Part shown: positions 42,476-54,214 of the stretch, piece after piece
How the letters are laid out: every line of letters starts with the position of its first letter
Numbering within the stretch: the first letter of the stretch is position 1
Assembly: GCF_023699985.2 (NCBI RefSeq)
Contig: NW_027224263.1
Span: 8,066,001 to 8,130,000, forward strand
Length of the DNA: 64,000 bases
Origin: Odocoileus virginianus
Lineage: Eukaryota; Chordata; Mammalia; Artiodactyla; Cervidae
Direction of reading: 5' to 3'
Program-made: the position numbers and the translations under genes
Notes under the pieces: generated by a model
Told to the model about the DNA's origin: nothing
The model's database searches: none
What the model saw: the letters and a program-made list of their open reading frames with translations, nothing else

Positions 42476-42900
42476 TGTGCTGCTGCAGCTGCTGATTTTC
42501 AACACCCCTGAAAGGAGTTCAGGGTGGAGAGCAGAAATGAGGCACTCTGTGCTCTGGGAAAAACTGGCAGGACAGGTCTTCAGATAGTATTTTTAGGAGC
42601 TGAATTTATGAGCCCAATTCTTGCATCTCCTCATATCTAGAAAAGCACTACAATCCTTCATGGTGACACCTGTTTCTCATGACTAGCAGTCACCTACAAG
42701 AGACTAGAAGAAACTTTCACAAAAAATATCTGCTTGATTGCATGTAGTTCCCCTTCATCAAAATCACATATTTTAGACCTTCCCCTCTACCTCTTTGGAG
42801 CAGTTTCTCAGCTATCTGAAGCTAAAATGAGGCTATAGTCCTCATTTTGCCTGAAATAAAACTTGACTCATAACTCTCACACTGTGTGTTTTTGTTGATA
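42476..42900 (+). mobile_element. Solo LTR-like element
   Basis: Starts TGTGCTGCTGCAGCTGCTG and contains the block CTACCTCTTTGGAGCAGTTTCTCAGCTATCTGA, a polyadenylation signal in GCCTGAAATAAAACTTGACTC (AATAAA at 42855..42860) and CAACTCTCACACTGTG-like U5 sequence (here TAACTCTCACACTGTGTG). This is a layout I recognise from bovid endogenous retrovirus LTRs. No internal viral sequence adjoins it. Edges are approximate. Confidence 0.65.
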
Positions 42901-43233
42901 AAACCATAAATTAAGTGTCATACCTTGGTGCCCATGGAGGATTAGTCCCATGATCCCCACACAGATACCAAAAGCCATGGATGTTCAAGTCCCTTATATA
43001 AAACGGTACAGTACAACTGGCCCTCCTTATCTGTGGATGCAGAATACCCATATCTGGAGGGCTGACTGTATAGTTGATAAAATGAAGTGGAAACAATAAT
43101 GCACCATGCCTCAAAATTAAAGTTGATTAGATTTGAGCTTCTACTTTGATTTGATAGCTTAGTCAGTGAAAGCATAGGCTTAGCTTTGCTTTTGGGTGTG
43201 AAGGGAAAGACACTAAAAAGACAACTCATTTTA

Positions 43234-44187
43234 TTTTATTTTTTTTTCCCTTGTGGCATTTATTTTATTTTATTTTTTCCCATTTATTTTTATTAGTTGG
43301 AGGCTAATTACTTTAAAATATTGTAGTGGTTTTTGCCATACATTGACATGAATCAGCCATGGATTTACATGTGTTCCCCATCCCGATCCCCCCTCCCGCC
43401 TCCCTCCCCATCCCATCCCTCTGGGTCTTCCCAGTGCACCAGCCCTGAGCACTTGTCTCATGCATCCAGCCTGGGCTGGTGATCTGTTTCACCCTTGATA
43501 ATATACTTGTTTCAATGCTATTCTCTCAGAACATCCCACCCTCGCCTTCTCCCACAGAGTCCAAAAGTCTGTTCTGTACATCTGTGTCTCTTTTTCTGTT
43601 TTGCATATAGGGTTATCATTACCATCTTTTTAAATTCCATATATATGCGTTAGTATACTGTATTGGTCTTTATCTTTCTGGCTTACTTCATTCTGTATAA
43701 TGGGCTCCAGTTTCATCCATCTCATTAGAACTGATTCAAATGAATTCTTTTTAATAGCTGAGTAACATTCCATTGTATATATGTACCATAGCTTTCTTAT
43801 CCATTCATCTGCTGATGGGCATCTAGGTTGCTTCCATGTCCTGGCTATTATAAACAGTGCTGTGATGAACACTGGGGTACACGTGTCTCTTTCATATCTG
43901 GTTTCCTCGGTGTGTATGCACAGGAGTGGGATTGCTGGGTCTTATGGCAGTTCTATTTCCAGTTTTTTAAGGAATCTCCACACTGTTCTCCATAGTGGCT
44001 GAATTAGTTTGCATTCCCACCAACAGTGTAAGAAGGTTCCCTTTTCTCCACACCTTCTCCAGCACTTATTGTTTGTAGACTTTTTGATAGTAGCCATTCT
44101 GACTGGCATGTAATGATACCTCATTGTGGTTTTGATTTGCATTTCTCTGATAATGAGTGATGTTGAGCATCTTTTCATGTGTTTGTT
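43234..44187 (-). mobile_element. L1 (L1_BT type), 3' part, with 13-bp target duplication
   Basis: Poly-T/TTTTA tail at left, then the reverse complement of the L1 3' UTR and the ORF2 C-terminus (frames at 43872..43630 and 44196..43942: ...SADEWIRKLWYIYTMECYSA; CGEKGTFLHCWWECKLIQPL). 5'-truncated at CATGAAAAGATGCTC. Perfect duplication ACAACTCATTTTA at 43221..43233 and 44188..44200. Confidence 0.96.
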
Positions 44188-44200
44188 ACAACTCATTTTA

Positions 44201-44984
44201 ATATAGTAAAAGTCCTACTTGATGGCTTTCTAGCGGCATCAATAGAAATTGCCAGTGATACTTTGTATGCTTATACTTATAACACTCATTACTCTGACCC
44301 AGACACAAAGCATGTTACAATTCCTAAAAAAAGAAAGAGAGAGAAAGAGAGAGAGAATTTGGGAATAAGCCTAATTGCTGTAGAGAAAGGAAGTGGGACA
44401 AGACTAGTTGGAGCAGTCCCCTACTAGCTGAAAGTTAGTCTACACCAAAACCAAAAAAGGGTATAAATCCACATTTGATGAAGGCCAGGGTCAGTGTAAC
44501 CCAAGGGACATGAAATGAAGAAGTACATCAAAGCCTCAGAGCAGGGAAGTTTCTAAGAACAGTTGGGATAAGGTCATTCTTCTGAGAGAATTGGGCAAGA
44601 TGATACAAATGATTCTGCAAGCAGTCAACAGTCAATCCCTGAAAAGTGGTCAGCAAAAACAGCCAAAGATTTAGGCCTGGATCCCAATTTCAACAGAGAC
44701 ATAGAATAAGAACTGAACTTCAGATCGGAACCAAAGTCCAATTAAACAGCCAGTAGCAGATGGTGGGGTAAGAGAGAAAATCTAAAGCCTGAGCTTACAA
44801 ACTGTCCCAGGGGCCCAGATCAATTTCAGAGGCATAGCACACATTAGGCTTTTTCCAAACCTCCACCTGCTAAAACAGAATGGTTCTTATTGGGTCAAGA
44901 GTATGTCAGAACTGAGACTTCGTAGGCTGATATCACTAGGATAGACAAGTACTATCCATGAGCTCTTTAGCAGGAATGTATTTT
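44201..44984. other. Unassigned sequence with GA-rich tract
   Basis: A purine tract of AGAAAGAGAGAGAAAG type lies at about 44325..44356. The rest shows no gene or repeat family that I can name; the 82-codon frame at 44179..44427 reads through the purine tract. Confidence 0.4.
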
Positions 44985-45281
44985 TTGTTGTTGTTCAGTT
45001 GCTAAGTTTGTGTCCAACTCTTTTGCAACCCTATGGACTGCAGCATGGCAGGCTTCCCTGTCCTTCACTATCTCCCAGAGTTTGCTCAAACTCATGTCCA
45101 TTGAGTCAGTGATGCCATCCAACCATCTCATCCTCTGTCACCCCCTTCTCCTCCTGCCCTCAATCTTTCTCAGCATCAGGGTCTTTTCCAGTGAGTTGGC
45201 TCTTTGCATCAGGTGGTCAAAGTATTGGAGCTTCAGCTTCAGCATCAGTCCTTCCAATGAATATTCAGGGTTGATTTCCTT
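44985..45281 (-). mobile_element. BovB LINE 3' end, short
   Basis: About 300 bp of BovB 3' terminus on the minus strand (GTTCAGTTGCTAAGTTTGTGTCCAACTC to TGAATATTCAGGGTTGATTTCC on the plus strand). The 5' truncation leaves only the C-terminal tail of the frame. No duplication resolved. Confidence 0.93.
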
Positions 45282-46224
45282 GTAACATATTTATTACCTT
45301 ATTTTATCAATTAGCACCCTGAGATAGTTAAGGAGATAATATTTCAGTTTTAAAAATTAATATCACTCAAGTTTCAATAGGTTAAATTACTTCCAGAAAT
45401 CAAACATTCAAGAAAAATAAAACTTGGGTACACCTCACAACTAGTCCAGTGCTTTTCCTGTAAAACTACTGCTGGGATTCTTCCTGATACCTCAGCAGCT
45501 AAAATAGCTGACTGGCAGGGGTCATGATTATCTCTTTCATTGTGTAAAGTTCTGCAACTCCCACCAAAACAGGAAATGGGAATTCTTGAACTGCTGATAA
45601 AATGAGGCAGTTAGCAAAGACATTATTTAATGTGCCATAGTATTATTTTCTTTGTAATGATAAAAGACATTAAATAAGCATGAACAAGAAAAATAAGTAT
45701 TTAAAAATAATTAAAATAACCATTGAATATTTAGTTTATATGTACAAACACACACACTTTCTAAAAAAAATTTCTCTGAATTTGAGAACAGTTTTTAAAC
45801 TTTCAGGCAAATGTCAAACTTCTCAGGTTCTGTGGGGATTTTTTTTAAAAATCATAACACCCCAGAAAACTGACTTGAAAAGTTATTTGGTATAGTTGAC
45901 ATGTCTACAGAAATGCAGTGTGCTATAAAGAACATACTCTGTGAGACAGACAACATCTAGACTGTCTGCATTCCCCTAAATCCAGTTTTTAATACTCTAA
46001 AACCAGCTATTATTAATAATTTATGAACAATGAATTCCTCTACAGACTACCACAGATTCAACATCAAGATACCAGAGCTAAAATTCTCAGGAAACCCACA
46101 AAAGCTGGGAAATACAATTAGCACCATCATGATGCAGTCCCCAGATTAACACCAAACACACTTAAACACAGACACATAGACTGCCAAAGGTCAGTAGTAC
46201 CAGATTCTGTTTTCTAGTCACTCA
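45282..46224. other. Unassigned A/T-rich sequence
   Basis: No gene, RNA or named repeat can be supported. The 71-codon plus-strand frame at 45680..45895 is lysine/leucine-rich with A/T-biased codons. Confidence 0.4.
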
Positions 46225-46490
46225 CCTTTATTCAATGGTTCATAGAGCAATGATGTGCCAAGCACTGCTCTAGATGTTTAGGGTACAGATGTGAGTTAGA
46301 TACTATCTCATGTAGTTCACATTCTAGTTAGAGGGATAGAAACTAAAAAGTATTGATAATTATAGTTCTGTGTGATAAGAACAGTACACTATGACAGAAT
46401 CATTGGCAGCTAAGGAAGCTAAGAGGAAAGAACAACTCATTCTATGTGTGTTGTGGAAAAGGTGAGTGTCTTTAAGAAGAGATGGTTTGG
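46225..46490 (-). repeat. L2 3' part, antisense
   Basis: TTCATAGAGCAATGATGTGCCAAGCACTGCTCTAGATGTTTAGGGTACAGATGTGAG...TAGTTCACATTCTAGTTAGAGGGATAGAAACTAAA is the reverse complement of the L2 3' end. Confidence 0.75.
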
Positions 46491-46589
46491 GAGTGGGGAG
46501 TAGAGGGGTTAGTGAGTAGGTGGGAGACTGGTGCTCCCGATATATTTGCTCTTTGTCCCCAGTTCCTGGCACAAAGTTCTTAAGACTCT

Positions 46590-47275
46590 TGGACTTTCCT
46601 GAGTGAAAGGAGTGTCTTCCATATTATTAATGATCTCCTTTCAGCCAAACTTGAGCTTATGCTAATGAAGTGATGATTGGTGAGCCCCCACTTAGCTCAG
46701 GATGAGGGTTGGTTGTCAGAGGAACCGACCTTAAGATTAGAGGTTGGGACTATCATCCCCACCACCTGAGCTCCTGGGAGATGAGAGGGGGCTGGAAGTT
46801 GAGTTCCATCACCAAAGATTTAGTCAGCTATGTCTAACTAATGAGACTTCAATAAAAACTCCTAAACAACTTGGTGTGGAGAGTTTCAAGGTAGGTGAGC
46901 ACATCAAGATACAAGGAAGTTGATGTGCTTGGAGAGAGAATAAAAGCTCTGTGAACTGAAGTATGCCTCCCCCCACCAATACCTTGCCCTTTCACATGCC
47001 TCCCACTTGACTGCTCTATAATAAACCATTAATAGACAGTAAAGTGTTTTCCCAAGTTCCTTGAGTCATTCTAATGAACTATCAAACCTAAAATGAGTCA
47101 TTAGGACTTCCTGAATTTACAGCTGGTTGATCAGAAGTACTGGGACTTTTGCCTGGCATCTGTCTTGAGGGATTGACCTCTTAACCTGTGGGGTCTTTGC
47201 TAACTATAGATAGCATCAGCATTGAATTGAAAGGTAGGATATCAGTCGGGGTCAGAGAATCTGAGACTGAATAAT
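46590..47275 (+). mobile_element. Ancient LTR (endogenous retrovirus-derived)
   Basis: Blocks GCTGGAAGTTGAGTTCCATCACC...ACTAATGAGACTTCAATAAAAACTCC, then AATAAAAGCTCTGTGAAC (TATA region), CACCAATACCTTGCCCTTTCACATGCCTC, GCTCTATAATAAACC (polyadenylation signal near 47020..47025), GTAAAGTGTTTTCCCAAGTTCC and AGGGATTGACCTCTTAACCTGTGGGGTC match a mammal-wide LTR that I recognise. I believe it is a MER21-type ERVL LTR but am not sure of the name. Confidence 0.7.
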
Positions 47276-47340
47276 CAGTTCATGTTAGAAAGAACTACAA
47301 ACAAGTCAACTGTCTTTTTAACCATTTCTTTATGAGTCAT

Positions 47341-48172
47341 CAGTTCAGTTCAGTTCAGTCACTCAGTTGTGTCCAACTCTTTGCAACCCCATGAACCGCA
47401 GCATGCCAGGCCTCCCTGTCCATCACCAACTCCCGGAGTCCACCCAAACCCATGTCCATTGAGTTGGTGATGCCATCCAGCCATCTCATCCTCTGTCGTC
47501 CCCTTCTCCTTCTGCCCTCAATCTTTCCCAGCATCAGGGTCTTTTCAAATGAGTCAGCTCTTCGCATCAGGTGGCCAAAGTATTGGAGTTTCAGCTTCAA
47601 CATCAGTCCTTCCAATGAACACCCAGGACTGATCTGCTTTAGGATGGACTGGTTGGATCTCCTTGAAGTCCAAGGAACTCTCAAGAGTCTTCTCCAACAC
47701 CACAGTTCGAAAGCATCAATTCTTTGGCACTCAGCTTTCTTTATAGTCCAACTCTCACATCCATACATGACTACTGGAAAAATCCATAGCCTTGACTAGA
47801 TGGACCTTTGTGGACAAAGTAATGTCTCTGCTTTTTAATATGCTGTCTATGTTGGTCATAACTTTTCTTCCAAGGAGTAAGCGTCTTTTAATTTCATGGC
47901 TGCAATCACATCTGCAGTGATTTTGGAGCCCCCCAAAATAAAGTCTGTCACTCTTTCCATTGTTTCCCCATCTATTTGCCATGAAGTGATGGGACCAGAT
48001 GCCATGATCTTAGTTTTCTGAATGTTGAACTTTAAGCCAACTTTTTCACTCTCCTCTTTCATTTTCATCAAGAGGCTCTTTAGTTCTTCTTCACTTTCTG
48101 CCATAAGGGTGGTATCATCTGTATATCTGAGGTTATTGATATTTCTCCTGGCAATCTTGATTCCAGCTTGAG
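47341..48172 (-). mobile_element. BovB LINE 3' part
   Basis: Minus-strand BovB truncated at GATTCCAGCTTG. The C-terminal frame (47768..47355: YGCESWTIKKAECQRIDAFE...VAKSWTQLSD) is intact over 137 residues. Farther 5' is an RT end with the catalytic box altered to YTDD and an indel in the ITADGDCSHEIKRR region. TGAGTCAT at 47333..47340 and 48169..48176 may be a target duplication but overlaps element-like sequence. Confidence 0.94.
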
Positions 48173-48309
48173 TCATACAGCCCACTATTTGCAAAGGCCT
48201 AGGCCTTTCAGGAAACTTATCAAGATAATGTTGTTTGACAAACTGTAGCAAAGACTGTTTGTCAGTGTCCATTTTCATATTGATCCTGTTAGTAATAGAA
48301 TCTTATGAG

Positions 48310-48642
48310 CTTTATCTGTGTGCAAGGCTTCTGAGCCAGAGACTACATTTCCATACTCCTTTGCAGTTAGGTATAAGAGAAATTTAGACAATGATATGCA
48401 AGCAGCAGTGATGTGTGTGACATTTGGTCATATTTTGACAGAAAAATTCTTGTCCTCTTCTTTCTCTCTCCTCACTCAACCAGTAGGCTATAGCACAGAC
48501 ATGATAATGGGAGCCAATTTGACCACACAGACAAAGTCACCATACTAGGAGACAGCAAAGCAACAGGCAGAAGGACCCTCAGGCTTGGATGACCTCCTGC
48601 AGCAGTATTGCATGCCCACCTTTGGTCTGTTGCTTGAGCCAT
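48310..48642 (+). repeat. Ancient interspersed repeat, family unresolved
   Basis: GAGCCAGAGACTACATTTCCATACTCCTTTGCAGTTAGGTATAAGAGAAATTTAGACAATGATATGCAAGC recalls the 'gactacatttcccagactcccttgcagctaggtgtggcc' opening of a common mammalian repeat, followed by a diverged body. Placed by motif only. Confidence 0.45.
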
Positions 48643-48658
48643 AATATTTCAAGGTCTT

Positions 48659-49928
48659 AGAAACTATAAAACTCCTAGAGGAGAACATAGGCAAAACACT
48701 CTCCGACATAAATCACAGCAGGATTCTCTATGACCCACATCCCAGAATTTTAGAAACAAAAGCAAAAATAAACAAATGGGACCTAATGAAACTTAAAAGC
48801 TTTTGCACAACAAAGGATACTATAAGTAAGGTGAAAAGATAGCCCTCAGATTGGGAGAAAATAATAGCAAATGAAGCAACAGACCAAGGATTAATCTCAA
48901 AAATATACAAGCAACTCCTCCAGCTCAACTCCAGAAAAATAAATGATCCAATCAAAAGATGGGCCAAAGAACTAAACAGACATTTCTCCAAGGAAGACAT
49001 ACGGATGGCAAAAAAACACATGAAAAGATGCTCAACATCACTCATTATCAGAGAAATGCAAATCAAAACCACAATGAGGTACCATTATACACCAGTCAGG
49101 ATGGCTGCTATCCAAAAGTCTACAAGCAATAAATGCTGGAGAGGGTGTGGAGAAAAGGGAACCCTCTTACACTGTTGGTGGGAATGCAAATTAGTACAGC
49201 CACTATGGAAAACAGTGTGGAGATTCCTTAAAAAGCTGGAAATAGATCTGCCATATGACCCAGCAATACCACTTCTAGGCATACACACTGAGGAAACCAG
49301 ATCTGAAAGAGACACGTGCACCCCAATGTTCATCGCAGCACTGTTTATAATAGCCAGGTCATGGAAGCAACCTAGATGCCCATCAGCAGACGAATGGATG
49401 AGGAAGCTGTGGTACATATACACCATGGAATATTACTCAGCCATCAAAAAGAATTCATTTGAATCAGTTCTAATGAGATGGGTGAAACTGGAACCCATTA
49501 TACAGAGTGAAGTAAGCCAGAAAGATAAAGACCATTACAGTATACTAACACATATATATGGAATTTAGAAAGATGGTAACGATAACCTTATATGCAAAAA
49601 AAGAAAAAGAGACTCAGATGTATAGAACAGACTTGTGGACTCTGTGGGAGAAGGCGAGGGCGGGATGTTTCAAGAGAACAGCATCGAAACATGTATATCT
49701 AGGGTGAAACAGATCACCAGCCCAGGTTGGATGCATGAGACAAGTGCTCGGGCCTGGTGCACTGGGAAGACCCAGAGGGATGGGGGGTGGAGAGGGAGGT
49801 GGGAGGGGGGACCGGGATGGGGAATACATGTAAATCCATGGCTAATTCATTTCAATGTATGACAAAAACCACTGCAATGTTGTAAAGTAATTAGCCTCCA
49901 ACAAATAAAAATAAATGGAAGAAAAAAA
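48659..49928 (+). mobile_element. L1 (L1_BT type), longest L1 in the window, with 16-bp duplication
   Basis: About 1.27 kb from inside ORF2 (GAAACTATAAAACTCCTAGAGGAGAACATAGG) through the ORF2 stop and 3' UTR to the A tail. The frame at 49005..49568 is open for 187 residues to the natural ORF2 end (CGEKGTLLHCWWECKLVQPL, YTMEYYSAIKKNSFESVLMR, ...ILTHIYGI). Flanked by AATATTTCAAGGTCTT (48643..48658) and AATATTTCAAGATCTT (49929..49944). Confidence 0.96.
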
Positions 49929-50009
49929 AATATTTCAAGATCTTTTGATTATCATAACTTACTGTGTAACCCTAAACAATATAGGGATAAATCCTTATTA
50001 AAGTACAAT

Positions 50010-50535
50010 TGAATTCACAGCTGCACTGTTTACAATAGCCAACACATGGGAGCAAGCCACGTGCCCATCAACAAAAGGATTGGCTCAAGAAGATGTGGTA
50101 TGTATAAACAATGGAATATTAGCCATAAAAAAGAATGAAATAATGCCATTTGCAGAAATACAGATGGATCTAGAGAGTATTATGCTTAGTGAAATAACTC
50201 AGAGAAAGACAAACACTATGTGAAATCACTTATATGTAGAATCTGGAAAATAATACAAATGAATCTATGCACATAACAGAAACAGACTCAGAGACATAGA
50301 AACAAATTTATGGTTATGAAAGAGGAGAAAAAGGGAGGGAGAGACAAATTAGGAGTATGGAATTAACAGATACAAACTACTATACATAAAATAGATAAGC
50401 AATAAGGATTTACTGTATAGCACAAGGCTTTATAACTTTTATTTTATAATAACCTATAGAAAAAAAAAGAGTCACTATGCTGTACACCTGAAACTAACAC
50501 AATATTGTAAATCAACTGTACTTCAATTTTTCAAA
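50010..50535 (+). mobile_element. Old L1 3' end
   Basis: CTGCACTGTTTACAATAGCCAACACATGGGAGCAAGCCACGTGCCCATCAACAAAAGGATTGGC..., an old L1 ORF2 end, then a 3' UTR with GTACACCTGAAACTAACACAATATTGTAAATCAACTGTACTTCAATTTTT. Confidence 0.88.
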
Positions 50536-51782
50536 ATACAATTGATATTAATGTGTTACTCTTCCCAACGGTATTTGTACATGGAATCTAAAAATCAAAG
50601 AATGCATAAATTTAAAAAAATGCCCTGGAATGATAAGAGAAAAAACATAGACATGAAATAGACTTCACAATATTAGTTTGAACATAGTATATTATCTGCT
50701 ATCAAGCATTTTTTCATATTTCTAAATTTGCTATTGTTTAAGAATATTGACAGATAAATAAAAATAGTATAATGAAGCTTCATGTACCCATTATTTAGAT
50801 TCAACAATTATCAAGATAACATTTTTATTAATCATGTCATGAAACTGATATCCCTACTTTCAAAGGTAAGAAACTCTCATGTTCAGAGACACTGCTGAAA
50901 TGCTGAAACTAATCTAAAAGTCATAGTCTAACACCCTCTTTTTTACAACCAAGTAAACCAAAGCCCTGAATACAGAGATGACCTAATCAAAGCCATTTAG
51001 TTAGCAACAGCTGGTATAAGAATCAGTTTCCACTTTATCACACTGCTCTTTAATATTAAATAGTTTAATTTATTTGAATCTTTTCAAAATAACTGATGAA
51101 ACATGGTAAAGTCTTTTTTCCATAAATTCACTAAAACAGACTATTCTCCAGATAAGTCTTTTTTACCTAATTTTTTTTCCTAAGAATACAAGTTACAAAA
51201 CAGCTCTTCCACTTATCCCCTTTCACATCTGAATGTATTATAACAGAAATAGTTCATCAATCAAGAGTTCAGAGAAATAATCATATAGAATTTTACCGTA
51301 AAATCATGACTTTTCCAAATTTGTCTCTTGATAATTGCTAAGACAGGAATAAACACATGATGAACTTGTTAATGAACTACTAACAGGAAACCAGAGTATA
51401 CAACATGTGTATCCTTGGATTGAGTCTCAATAAAATTAGGAAGTTAAGTCCCAGCTGGAGACCGGAAAACCAGCAGAAAATTCCTAACAGCCAGGGCACA
51501 GCATAATTTTAGAAAAAATAAAGATCAACAATAGATATTAATTTTCTCAAGTGGTCATTCTAATACTGGCACAGGGGTTTTAAAATGCTTAAACAATTAC
51601 TAAACTGGGTTTCAAAACCATTTCACCTATTAATCTTTGCATTTCATTTAGAAGAAAACCACAGGTTTTATGGTCATATTTATTGCATATTTAACAGTTG
51701 GCTTCAAAGTGGTTATATCGCTTGAAAAGAGAACAGCTGGATTATTTTAACTAATATTGAGATGATCTTGTGAATTATATTT
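50536..51782. other. Unassigned A/T-rich sequence
   Basis: About 1.2 kb without recognisable young repeats or coding sequence. MIR-like wording near 50930..51010 (AACCAAGTAAACCAAAGCCCTGAATACAGAGATGACCTAATCAAAGCCATTTAGTTAGCAACAG) is too diverged to call firmly. Confidence 0.4.
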
Positions 51783-52051
51783 CTGCTGCTGCTGCTGCTG
51801 CTAAGTTGCTTCAGTCGTGTCCGACTCTGTGCGACCCCATAGACGGCAGCCCACCAGGCTCCCCCGTCCCTGGGATTCTCCAGGCAAGAACACTGGAGTG
51901 GGTTGCCATTTCCTTCTCCAATGCGTGAAAGTGAAGTCGCTCAGTCGTGTCCAACTCTCAGCGACCCCATGGACTGCAGCCTACCAGGCTCCTCCGTCCA
52001 TGGGATTTTCCAGGCAAGAGAACTGGAGTGGGTTGCCATTGCCTTCTCTGT
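51783..52051 (-). mobile_element. Bov-A2 SINE (dimer) with CTG microsatellite
   Basis: On the minus strand: two Bov-A units without a tRNA head (AGAAGGCAATGGCAACCCACTCC... and GAGAAGGAAATGGCAACCC...) joined by a GACTTCACTTTCACGCATTG-like linker. It ends in AAGCAACTTAGCAGCAGC, which on the plus strand is the (CTG)n tract at 51783..51802. No target duplication resolved. Confidence 0.93.
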
Positions 52052-52064
52052 CTCCTTAGGTTAC

Positions 52065-53053
52065 CACCATTCATTCATTCAGTCACTCATTTACTTGGCA
52101 AACATTGAGTTCTGTGTTAGGAAAGCAGGATACAACGATGAATGAACAAATTCCTGCCCTCACTGAACTTATATTCCAGTGTTAGAGATAAACCATAAAA
52201 CAAACAAGCAAAAATAGGTTAGGTAATGATAAATGCCATACAAAACACAAGAGGCAGGTTAAGAGGCTAAATAGTAATGGGTGGAGTGAGGGAACAAGGC
52301 TACTTTAGAAAGGATGATTAGGAAGGCCTCTCTGAGGGAGAATCTGAATAAAAATGTGGAGGGAGTCATGAAGATAACAGTAAAGAGTGTTTCTTGCAGA
52401 TGGAACAAATGCAATGGCCCTAATAAGGGACTGTGTTTGTGGGTTGGGAGCAGAGTAAGCAAGGAAGAAAGTAAGAAGAAGAAAGGTCAGAGAGGTAGAG
52501 GTGCAGTTTGTGTGGTGCCTCCTAGGTCATTTTAGACTTTGGCTTTTGTTCTGAGTGAGATGGGAGTCACTGAAAGCTTTTGATCAGGGAGTACACGAAA
52601 TTAGTTTTATCTTTGATATAATTCCAGCTGCTGAATAGATAATGAAAAGGAAATAGTTTTCTAGTAATTTTCTAGACAAAAATTTTTTTGAATTTTCTAG
52701 CCAAGAGATAATGGCAATTTGTACTATAATGGTGGAAAGTGACATATTCTGAATATATTTTGAAGGTAGGTCTGGTGTGATCTTCTAAGATATTAGATGT
52801 GGGGTATGTGAGTGACAGGGTAATCTAAAATGATACCAAGGATTCTAATCTAAGCAATTAGGTAAATGGTGATGCCATTTATTGAAAGGAAGCACACTAG
52901 GGGAGGAGCAGGCTAGGCATAGGAATAAAGAATTCAATTTTGGACATGGTAAGTTTGAGCAGTTCATTAAACTTCCAAGTGGAGATACAGAGTGGACAGT
53001 TGGATACACAAGTCTAGAGTATAGGGGAGAGTTCAGAACTAAAGTTAATGATA
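52065..53053 (-). repeat. Long L2 LINE fossil, antisense
   Basis: Nearly 1 kb of reverse-complement L2 in order: AACATTGAGTTCTGTGTTAGG...TTCCTGCCCTCACTGAACTTATATTCCAG, GGAAGGCCTCTCTGAGGGAG, GCAAATGGCCC-like (GCAATGGCCCTAATAAGGG), TTTTGTTCTGAGTGAGATGGGAG, GGTGATGCCATTTATTGAAAGG, TTTTGGACATGGTAAGTTTGAG and CCAAGTGGAGATACAGAGTGGACAGTTGGATAC. Split at its right end by a SINE. Confidence 0.88.
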
Positions 53054-53272
53054 CATTGCTGTTGTTGTTTTAGTCATTAAGTTATGTCCGACTCTTTTGC
53101 AACTCCATGGATTATAGCCCACCAGGCTCCTCTGTCCATGGGATTTCCCAGGCAAGAATACTAGAGTGAGTTGTTATTTCCTTCTCCAGGGGATCTTCTC
53201 TGACCAGGGATTTGAACCCAAGTCTCCTGCATTGGCAGGTGGATTCTTTACCGCCGAGCCACCTGGGAAGCT
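53054..53272 (-). mobile_element. Bov-tA SINE with target duplication
   Basis: Minus-strand copy (AGCTTCCCAGGTGGCTCGGCGG head, CATAACTTAATGACTAAAAC end). TTAATGATA at 53045..53053 and 53273..53281 is a 9-bp duplication inside the L2 fossil. The following 53282..53869 has no assigned feature. Confidence 0.93.
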
Positions 53273-53869
53273 TTAATGATATATACATGCTCCTTAAAGT
53301 TCTGAGACTGAGAATGAGACTGTCTGGTGATCGTATGTTTGGATTGTGTAGCAGGTTGAGGCATGGGTCATTCTAGAGAATTACCACACAATTGCAAAAA
53401 ATAAACATTTGGTGATTGAAACAACTATCTAATATCACTAGATAAACTAAATGATGTTCACTGGTTTTAATCTTTATGTCCTTTATTCTCAAGTACAAAA
53501 GTATATTCAGTCCTCTTACTTTTAACTTATTCTATTTTAAATAGTCAAAGTTTCAGCACTATTAGCACTCCACTGCTAATCACTAAGCTTCTAAAAGCCA
53601 CAGTCTTATTCATTTTATAAGACTCATTCTTACAAAGCTCTTTTCTAGAACTTTTCCTTGACTAGCTAGTGGCATTACCACATTAAAATATGAAACTTTC
53701 TTACTTTTAGACACCTTATTTCCATTCTCTTCTATTTAAGCTTGCAGACCAATTAAAAAATTTTGTGTTCTTATGACAACTAGGAGGCAAAAATTAAAAT
53801 TTCCCTGAAGAGAAAGCTGTTCAAAGACTCATAATTTCAGGACTCAAAAGATACCTTTAAAAAAATCCT

Positions 53870-53957
53870 CCAAATTCATCAAGTTGTACACAGTAAATAT
53901 GTACAGTTCTTTACATATCAATTATACTTCACTAAGCTGTTAAATTTTTTTTTTTTA
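53870..53957 (+). repeat. Old L1 3' terminus
   Basis: AAGTTGTACACAGTAAATATGTACAGTTCTTTACATATCAATTATACTTCACTAAGCTGTTAAA plus a T-rich run matches the end of mammal-wide L1M elements. Confidence 0.7.
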
Positions 53958-54214
53958 ATCTTTCATTCTGTATCACTGGATTGTTGTGCTGACTTTCTGT
54001 TAGTAGTAGTTTCAACTGATCTCTCTGGTAGATTCCCATTAATAATTGTGTATTCAAATGTTGAGAACAAATTATATACCATATTCCTTGGTTCTGAGCT
54101 GCTCTCTAGCATATATATGTGACACACATTTAGAAGAAGACATAGAATAGCTAAGAGAATTGCAGATATACCTAGAAAATTAATCACAGCAGCTTCAGAT
54201 CTTCATATAGTGTC

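Noticed and set aside
42476..47275. A full endogenous provirus between the LTR at 42.5 kb and the LTR at 46.6 kb
   Set aside because: The two LTRs are of different types, and the DNA between them is L1, BovB, L2 and unassigned sequence with no gag, pol or env relics.
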